DNA of 17,865 nt from AC-37 sp036386455. GTDB taxonomy: Bacteria; Actinomycetota; Thermoleophilia; Solirubrobacterales; Thermoleophilaceae. Positions 14,451 through 17,865 of this stretch are shown piece by piece. Positions within the stretch are counted from its first letter, which is position 1, and every line of letters starts with the position of its first letter. The stretch covers positions 1 through 17,865 of the forward strand of contig DASVVS010000088.1 in the NCBI GenBank assembly GCA_036386455.1, given 5' to 3'. The translations under genes were made by a program, and so were the position numbers. Under the pieces are notes generated by a model that saw only the letters and a program-made list of their open reading frames with translations, did not search any database and had not been told where the DNA came from.

Positions 14451-14476
14451 TGGGTGGCTAGCTCCCCATAGCGGGT
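14442..14476 (+). repeat. Imperfect 14-bp direct repeats at the gltX 3' end, possible tandem operator
   Basis: TCCCCATAATGGGT (14442-14455) and TCCCCATAGCGGGT (14463-14476) match at 12 of 14 bases and are offset by 21 bp, two helical turns. Each has partial dyad symmetry (CCCAT-A-ATGGG in the first copy). The first copy covers the gltX stop codon. They lie about 150-185 bp upstream of the HDOD-LuxR gene. A regulator-binding role is a guess from geometry. Confidence 0.4.
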
Positions 14477-14500
14477 TAGGGTCGAAGCCCCAACCCCGCT
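14470..14500 (+). terminator. Hairpin downstream of gltX, candidate terminator
   Basis: AGCGGG (14470-14475) pairs with CCCGCT (14495-14500). The stem continues across a bulged C with TT/AA and then GGG/CCC around a short TCGAAG-type loop. There is no T-run after it. It starts 20 bases after the gltX stop and overlaps the second direct-repeat copy. Confidence 0.4.
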
Positions 14501-14537
14501 CTCGGCCCCGAATCGGCGCTCAACTCTGGAACTTGCC

Positions 14538-14582
14538 CTGCCGACAAAGAGGGACCGGACGGATTACCGAGCCGCCCGGCAG
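14538..14582 (+). promoter_or_regulatory. Possible structured leader upstream of the HDOD-LuxR gene
   Basis: CTGCCG (14538-14543) can pair with CGGCAG (14577-14582). Alternatively CCGGACGG (14555-14562) can pair with CCGCCCGG (14572-14579) with one A-C mismatch. The two pairings compete for the same bases, as in switching leaders, but GC-rich DNA makes chance stems likely. It matches no riboswitch class that I recognise. The rest of the 176-bp region between 14451 and 14626 shows no further gene. Confidence 0.25.
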
Positions 14583-14626
14583 CCGCCCCCAACCAGCAGA
14601 TACAGGCACGGAAGGCCTACAAGAGC

Positions 14627-15712
14627 GTGGAACGAGCCCTCAAGCCGGTCGCCGACCGGAACATCGCGAACCAGACCGCCCCGCAGCGCGCCGCCGCTGA
14701 GGGCCACGGCCGCCGGCTCACCGCCGCGTTCGAGGCACTCGAGGTCTTCCCCGCCCTGGCCGAGTCCCGCAACCGCGTGCTGCGCCTCGTGCGCGAGGAG
14801 CACATCGCGGCCGGCGACGTCGTCGCCGCCATCGAGTCCGACGTCTCCCTGGTCATCGCCGTCCTGCGCATCGCCAACCGCGCGCCCGCCGCCAAGCGCG
14901 GCCGCATCTCCAGCGTGCCGGAGGCGATCGAGCTGCTCACGCCCAGCGGCGTCGAGGCGCTTGCCGCCCGCACCGCCGTCTTCGACTTCTTCGAGCGCAT
15001 CCCCGGCTGGGACGCCGCCCCCGAGCGCTTCCGCCTGCACGCCGTGGCCGCCCAGCGTGCCGCGGAGCGCATCGCCAAGGAGATCGAGTACCCCGACCGC
15101 GACGAGCTGCTGGTCTCCTCACTGCTGCACGACATCGGCAAGCTCGTGCTGGTGCACGCCTACCCGGGCTACCCGGGCCAGATCCACCGCGACGCGCGCA
15201 CCCCGGACGAGCGGCTGCACAAGGAGCGCCGCGAGCTGGGCGTGGACCACGCGCTGGTCGGCGGCGTGCTCGCCCGCCGCTGGGGCCTGCCGCCGCGGCT
15301 CGCCTCCGCGATCGAGCGCCACCACTCCGACGACGCCACCGGCGAGGCCGCGATCATCCGCCTGGCCGACATGCTCTCCCACTACGCGCAGGGCCACCCG
15401 ATCGAGCCGGCGCGCATGCTGAAGGTCGCCCGCGAGCTGGGCCTCGACGCCGACCGCCTCCGCGGAATCATGTACGAGCTGCCCTACGGCGGCGGGCAGG
15501 AGCGCCGCCAGGTCGATCCGTGCCCGCTCTCGCCGCGCGAGGTCGACGTGCTCAAGCGCCTCGCCGAGGGCAAGGTCTACAAGCAGATCGCGCTCGAGCT
15601 GAGCCTCTCGACCAGCACGGTGCGCACGCACCTGCACAACACCTACGCCAAGCTCGGCGCGGTGGACCGCGCGCAGGCCGTCCTGCTCGCGACCCAGCGC
15701 GGCTGGATCTAG
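14627..15712 (+). CDS. HDOD/HD-domain signalling protein fused to a LuxR-type HTH
   Basis: 361 residues, no membrane segment. Residues about 25-260 are an HDOD domain: the helical N-terminal part runs through D-V-V-A-A-I-E-S-D-V-S-L-V-I-A-V-L-R-I-A-N-R, then comes L-L-H-D-I-G-K-L-V-L. HDOD domains usually lack the HD metal ligands, but here H138, H168-D169, K172, H208, H232-H233 and D248 are all in plausible places, so hydrolase activity is possible. Residues 298-361 are a GerE/LuxR DNA-binding HTH: L-S-P-R-E-V-D-V-L, Y-K-Q-I-A-L-E-L, S-T-V-R-T-H-L. There is no receiver domain. This looks like a one-component sensor-regulator; the signal and targets are unknown. GTG 14627 has only a weak GGAAGG 11 bases upstream, so the start is uncertain. 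Its stop shares CTAG with the opposing histidine kinase. Confidence 0.88.
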   Translation: MERALKPVADRNIANQTAPQRAAAEGHGRRLTAAFEALEVFPALAESRNRVLRLVREEHIAAGDVVAAIESDVSLVIAVLRIANRAPAAKRGRISSVPEAIELLTPSGVEALAARTAVFDFFERIPGWDAAPERFRLHAVAAQRAAERIAKEIEYPDRDELLVSSLLHDIGKLVLVHAYPGYPGQIHRDARTPDERLHKERRELGVDHALVGGVLARRWGLPPRLASAIERHHSDDATGEAAIIRLADMLSHYAQGHPIEPARMLKVARELGLDADRLRGIMYELPYGGGQERRQVDPCPLSPREVDVLKRLAEGKVYKQIALELSLSTSTVRTHLHNTYAKLGAVDRAQAVLLATQRGWI

Positions 15713-16893
15713 ACCGCCGCCGGCACGCGCCGCAGCGGCGCGCGCACGAGCACCTTCGTCCCGCGCTCGCCGGTCTCGATCTCGAGCCGGCCGCCGATCA
15801 GCTCCGCGCGCTCGCGCATGCTCGCGAGCCCGATGTGGCCGGAGGTCGTGGTCGACAGCGGGCTCGCCCCGGTGAAGCCGCGGCCGTCGTCGGAGACGCG
15901 CAGCTCGACCTCCTCGCCCACCGGCCGCAGGGTCACGACCACGCGGCTCGCCTGCGCGTGCCGGCCCGCGTTCGCCACCGCCTCCTGGGTGATGCCGAAC
16001 AGAGCGCCGCAGGTCTCGTTGGACAGGTCGAGCCGGTCGACCGCCAGCTCGATGTCGATGTCGTAGCGGCGGCCCCAGACCGGCGCGCACTGCTCGAGCG
16101 CGATGTCGTAGGACAGCTCGTCGAAGGCGTACGGGCCGAGGCCGACGAGCTCGTCGCGCAGGGCGCCGATGTTGCGCTGGGTCAGCCGGCGCGCCTCGGC
16201 GAGCCGCTCCCGTACCGCGGCGGCGTCGCCGCGCTCGGCGGCCCGGTCCAGCGAGGCGAGCATCAGGTCCAGGCTCACGAGCTCCTGCACGGGTCCGTCG
16301 TGGATCGACTCGGCCACCTGGCGGCGCACGTCGTTCTCGGCCTCCATCGCGCGCCGCGAGAGCTCGCGGGCGCGCAGGCGCTCGACCGACTCGGCGGAGC
16401 GAAGGCGCGCGACGAACACGCCGCAGCACAGGGCCGAGACCCCGAACAGCGTCTCGGAGAAGGCGAGCATCCCGCCGTCGAGCGGCGTGTCGACGATGAA
16501 CGCGACCGGCACGAGGAACGCGATGCCCGCGCCCGCGACCGCGAGCCCGCCGCGCTCGCCCTGGAAGTACGCGTGCGTGGCGATGAGGAAGAGCGCGACG
16601 AAGCGCAGGCCGGAGTAGGAGGCCGGCTCGGCCACCTGCACGAGGCCGAGGATCAGCACGTCGCCGGCGGCGATGGCGGGGGAGAGGCCGAGCTCGGACC
16701 GCCGGCGCGCCTGCAGCGCGAGCCAGGCCGCCCACGGGACCGCGACGAGCGCGATCGCGAGCGCCACGCGGCCGCGGTGCGGGACGTCGAACACGGCCAC
16801 CGACAGGAGCCCGGCCGCGACGATGACCGCCCGCAGGTGGGCGAACCACAGGAGCGGCTGCGCGGACTGGAGCGGGAAGCGGCCGCCCAGCAT
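15709..16893 (-). CDS. Membrane sensor histidine kinase, NarL/DesK-type (HisKA_3)
   Basis: 394 residues from ATG 16893; longer frames run antisense or out of frame into the upstream gene and were rejected. The N-terminal 165 residues hold about six hydrophobic helices (roughly 14-35, 42-60, 73-90, 96-110, 117-134 and 143-163) with little extracellular loop, so it probably senses a membrane or intramembrane cue. A short coiled segment leads to the dimerisation/phosphoacceptor box R-R-Q-V-A-E-S-I-H-D-G-P-V-Q-E-L, with H198 as the phosphorylated histidine. The HATPase_c domain follows: N-box Q-E-A-V-A-N-A-G-R-H-A (N308), G1 V-S-D-D-G-R-G-F, G2 G-H-I-G-L-A-S-M-R-E-R-A. Its ATG shares one base with the vanZ stop, so the two are translationally coupled. 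No receiver-domain response regulator is in the window. The LuxR-HTH protein converging on it lacks a phospho-acceptor. Confidence 0.92.
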   Translation of the reverse strand: MLGGRFPLQSAQPLLWFAHLRAVIVAAGLLSVAVFDVPHRGRVALAIALVAVPWAAWLALQARRRSELGLSPAIAAGDVLILGLVQVAEPASYSGLRFVALFLIATHAYFQGERGGLAVAGAGIAFLVPVAFIVDTPLDGGMLAFSETLFGVSALCCGVFVARLRSAESVERLRARELSRRAMEAENDVRRQVAESIHDGPVQELVSLDLMLASLDRAAERGDAAAVRERLAEARRLTQRNIGALRDELVGLGPYAFDELSYDIALEQCAPVWGRRYDIDIELAVDRLDLSNETCGALFGITQEAVANAGRHAQASRVVVTLRPVGEEVELRVSDDGRGFTGASPLSTTTSGHIGLASMRERAELIGGRLEIETGERGTKVLVRAPLRRVPAAV

Positions 16894-17285
16894 CAGCCGC
16901 GCTCGCTTCCTCTTCGCAGGATGAGCCACGCGACGGCGGCCATGCCGACCGCGTCGATCATCACGTCGACCGGCGTGCCGTGGCGGCCTTCCACGAACGA
17001 CTGGTGCCACTCGTCGCTGGCCGCGTAGACGACCGCGATCGCCACCGCGGCGGCCACCGCCGCGCGCCCGGCCGCCACCGTGCGCAGCGCGCGCCACCAG
17101 AGAAACACGAGCAGGCCGTACTCGGCCATGTGGGCGATCTTGCGCAGGATCAGGTCGGCCGTGCCCAGGCCGGACGAGAGGTCGGGCTGGGCCGACAGGG
17201 CGAAGATCACCGCCATGAGCGCGAGCGGGGGCGCCCAGAGGCTCAGCGCGCCCAGCAGCGTGCGGCGGGTACGCGTCACAGCCAT
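16893..17285 (-). CDS. VanZ-family small membrane protein
   Basis: 130 residues, about four hydrophobic segments. VanZ-family motifs are in order: A-V-I-F-A-L-S-A-Q-P after the first helix, K-I-A-H-M-A-E-Y-G-L-L, and S-D-E-W-H-Q-S-F-V-E-G-R-H-G-T-P-V-D-V-M-I-D-A-V-G. VanZ itself gives low-level teicoplanin resistance in enterococci by an unclear route; most chromosomal homologues are uncharacterised, so resistance should not be assumed. It is the first gene of a pair with the histidine kinase, with the TGA and ATG overlapping by one base. The annotated start is ATG 17285, but the GTG at 17279 lies six bases after TAGGTT and fits the leaderless pattern better. It diverges from the Rrf2 gene across 19 bp. 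Confidence 0.87.
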   Translation of the reverse strand: MAVTRTRRTLLGALSLWAPPLALMAVIFALSAQPDLSSGLGTADLILRKIAHMAEYGLLVFLWWRALRTVAAGRAAVAAAVAIAVVYAASDEWHQSFVEGRHGTPVDVMIDAVGMAAVAWLILRRGSERG

Positions 17286-17291
17286 AACCTA
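17286..17291 (-). promoter_or_regulatory. Candidate -10 box (TAGGTT) for the vanZ-kinase operon
   Basis: Read on the minus strand, TAGGTT is followed by six bases and the GTG at 17279; it directly abuts the ATG at 17285. Its edge overlaps the candidate box of the divergent Rrf2 gene at 17290-17291. Confidence 0.35.
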
Positions 17292-17295
17292 GACT
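17290..17295 (+). promoter_or_regulatory. Candidate -10 box (TAGACT) for the Rrf2 gene
   Basis: TAGACT lies nine bases before GTG 17305, a little further than the other candidate leaderless starts. It overlaps the opposing -10 candidate, so vanZ and Rrf2 transcription may exclude each other. An Rrf2 dimer bound here could control both. Confidence 0.3.
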
Positions 17296-17304
17296 CGACG
17301 CGCC

Positions 17305-17706
17305 GTGCTCGCCATCACCTCGAAGTCGCCGTACGCGGTGCGCGCGCTCAGCGAGCTGGCCCGGGTGGGGGGAGCGGGGCCGGTCCCGATCGGCGAGATC
17401 GCACGCCGCCGCGACATCCCCGTCCAGTTCCTCGAGGGGATGTTCGCCACGCTGCGCCGCGCGGGGATCCTGCAGAGCCAGCGCGGGGTGAAGGGCGGCT
17501 ACTCGTTTGCCCGCCCGCCGCGGGAGGTCACGGTGCTCGACGTGGTCGAGGCGCTGGAGGGCGCTCTCGATCAGGAGCTGGTGGGCGCGGACGAGGTCTT
17601 CGCCGAGGCCGTGGCGGCGCTGCGCGAGCGCCTGCGCTCCTCGACGATCGCGGAGATCGCCGAGCGCGAGGCGCGCGCGGCGGGCGCGCAGATGTACTAC
17701 ATCTAG
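17305..17706 (+). CDS. Rrf2-family transcriptional regulator without Fe-S cysteines
   Basis: 133 residues. The Rrf2 winged-helix pattern is clear: M-L-A-I-T-S-K-S-P-Y-A-V-R-A-L-S-E-L-A, then P-I-G-E-I-A-R-R-R-D-I-P-V-Q-F-L-E (recognition helix region) and the wing G-I-L-Q-S-Q-R-G-V-K-G-G-Y-S-F-A-R-P-P, followed by V-L-D-V-V-E-A-L-E-G. There is not one cysteine, so it cannot bind the Fe-S cluster of IscR or NsrR. Cluster-free members such as CymR act in cysteine/sulfur metabolism through protein partners, but no sulfur genes are visible here. It diverges from vanZ with a 19-bp gap and is followed at 59 bp by a secreted-protein gene in the same direction. The start is GTG 17305; targets are unknown, and autoregulation of the divergent region is plausible. 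Confidence 0.92.
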   Translation: MLAITSKSPYAVRALSELARVGGAGPVPIGEIARRRDIPVQFLEGMFATLRRAGILQSQRGVKGGYSFARPPREVTVLDVVEALEGALDQELVGADEVFAEAVAALRERLRSSTIAEIAEREARAAGAQMYYI

Positions 17707-17708
17707 GC

Positions 17709-17726
17709 AGCGCTCCCGGAAGCGCT
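17709..17726 (+). terminator. Short perfect hairpin after the Rrf2 gene
   Basis: AGCGCT, a six-base loop CCCGGA, then AGCGCT form a perfect six-pair stem three bases after the Rrf2 stop. Because AGCGCT is itself palindromic it could equally be a pair of protein-binding half-sites. No T-tract follows directly. Confidence 0.3.
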
Positions 17727-17764
17727 TGGGGCCGCCGCGCTCCTTTGCGCCGCCTCGCGGGTTG

Positions 17765-17865
17765 ATGAGGGCGATGGCGCGGTCATGGACTCTCTGGCTG
17801 CTGGTGGCGGGGCTCCTCGCCGCCGCGGCACCGGTGGCCCAGGCGGCGCCCGTGGAGGTGGCCCG
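17765..17865 (+). CDS. N-terminus of a secreted protein (3'-truncated by the window)
   Basis: Only about 33 codons are visible before the window ends. From ATG 17765 (or ATG 17774, three codons in) the protein has a short Arg-containing n-region (M-R-A-M-A-R-S-W), a hydrophobic core (T-L-W-L-L-V-A-G-L-L-A-A-A-A) and a signal-peptidase I site of the form A-Q-A followed by A-P. It is therefore exported or periplasm-facing. Nothing of the mature domain can be identified. The start is ambiguous: the GAGG three bases before ATG 17774 is too close for a good Shine-Dalgarno sequence. The gene follows the Rrf2 regulator in the same orientation. Confidence 0.6.
   Translation, partial: MRAMARSWTLWLLVAGLLAAAAPVAQAAPVEVA

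Noticed and set aside
14538..14582. A c-di-GMP (GEMM) riboswitch upstream of the HDOD gene
   Set aside because: Short stretches look loosely similar, but the conserved core elements and tetraloop-receptor arrangement are not there.
16894..17097. N-terminal extension of the histidine kinase to 17097
   Set aside because: It is out-of-frame vanZ sequence, Arg/Gly-rich; ATG 16893 overlapping the vanZ stop is the standard coupled start.
16893..17285. Teicoplanin-resistance call for the VanZ-family gene
   Set aside because: Family membership only; no vanA/H/X-type genes are present and most VanZ homologues have no link to resistance.

Overview
This is a very GC-rich window (G and C dominate nearly every third codon position). 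It reads as chromosomal DNA of a high-GC actinobacterium, most plausibly Thermoleophilia/Solirubrobacterales. That placement is inference. It rests on the giant array of Ig-like repeats with the Trp...Arg-Cys-Asp signature, on two small cysteine-rich proteins of types I associate with that group, on a replicative DnaE with a complete PHP domain, and on several start codons lying 6-7 bases after a TAnnnT box, the actinobacterial leaderless arrangement. No plasmid, phage, insertion sequence, CRISPR array, tRNA or rRNA was seen.

Layout. (1) Positions 2-7210 hold the 3' part of a giant extracellular-type repeat protein: at least 2402 residues, with 21 complete repeats, one partial repeat and a basic C-terminal domain. 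Its 5' end lies outside the window. (2) 7310-10792 is dnaE, the DNA polymerase III alpha subunit. (3) A convergent glyoxalase/VOC-fold gene (10823-11227, minus) follows. (4) Diverging from it are two small plus-strand cysteine-rich genes of unknown function (11311-11700 and 11720-11989). (5) A strong hairpin at 11997-12043 separates them from nfo (12057-13160, minus), an endonuclease IV with a histone-H1-like Lys/Ala/Pro tail. (6) gltX (13167-14450, plus) diverges from nfo with only six bases between start codons. (7) After a 176-bp intergenic region with repeats and hairpins comes an HDOD/HD-domain protein fused to a LuxR-type HTH (14627-15712, plus). (8) It converges, sharing a CTAG stop, with a minus-strand pair: a VanZ-family membrane protein and a NarL-family membrane histidine kinase (16893-17285 and 15709-16893) joined by a one-base stop/start overlap. 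(9) An Rrf2-family regulator (17305-17706, plus) diverges from vanZ, and the start of a secreted protein (17765 onward) runs off the window.

How the genes fit together. dnaE, nfo and gltX are core information-processing genes but do not form one operon. The kinase has no receiver-domain partner in the window, and the LuxR-HTH protein opposite it has no receiver domain, so any link between them is only suggested by position. I see no defence island or biosynthetic cluster. The most unusual items are the higher-order structure of the giant repeat gene, the HDOD-LuxR fusion that keeps HD metal-ligand residues, the tailed endonuclease IV, and the two uncharacterised cysteine-rich proteins.
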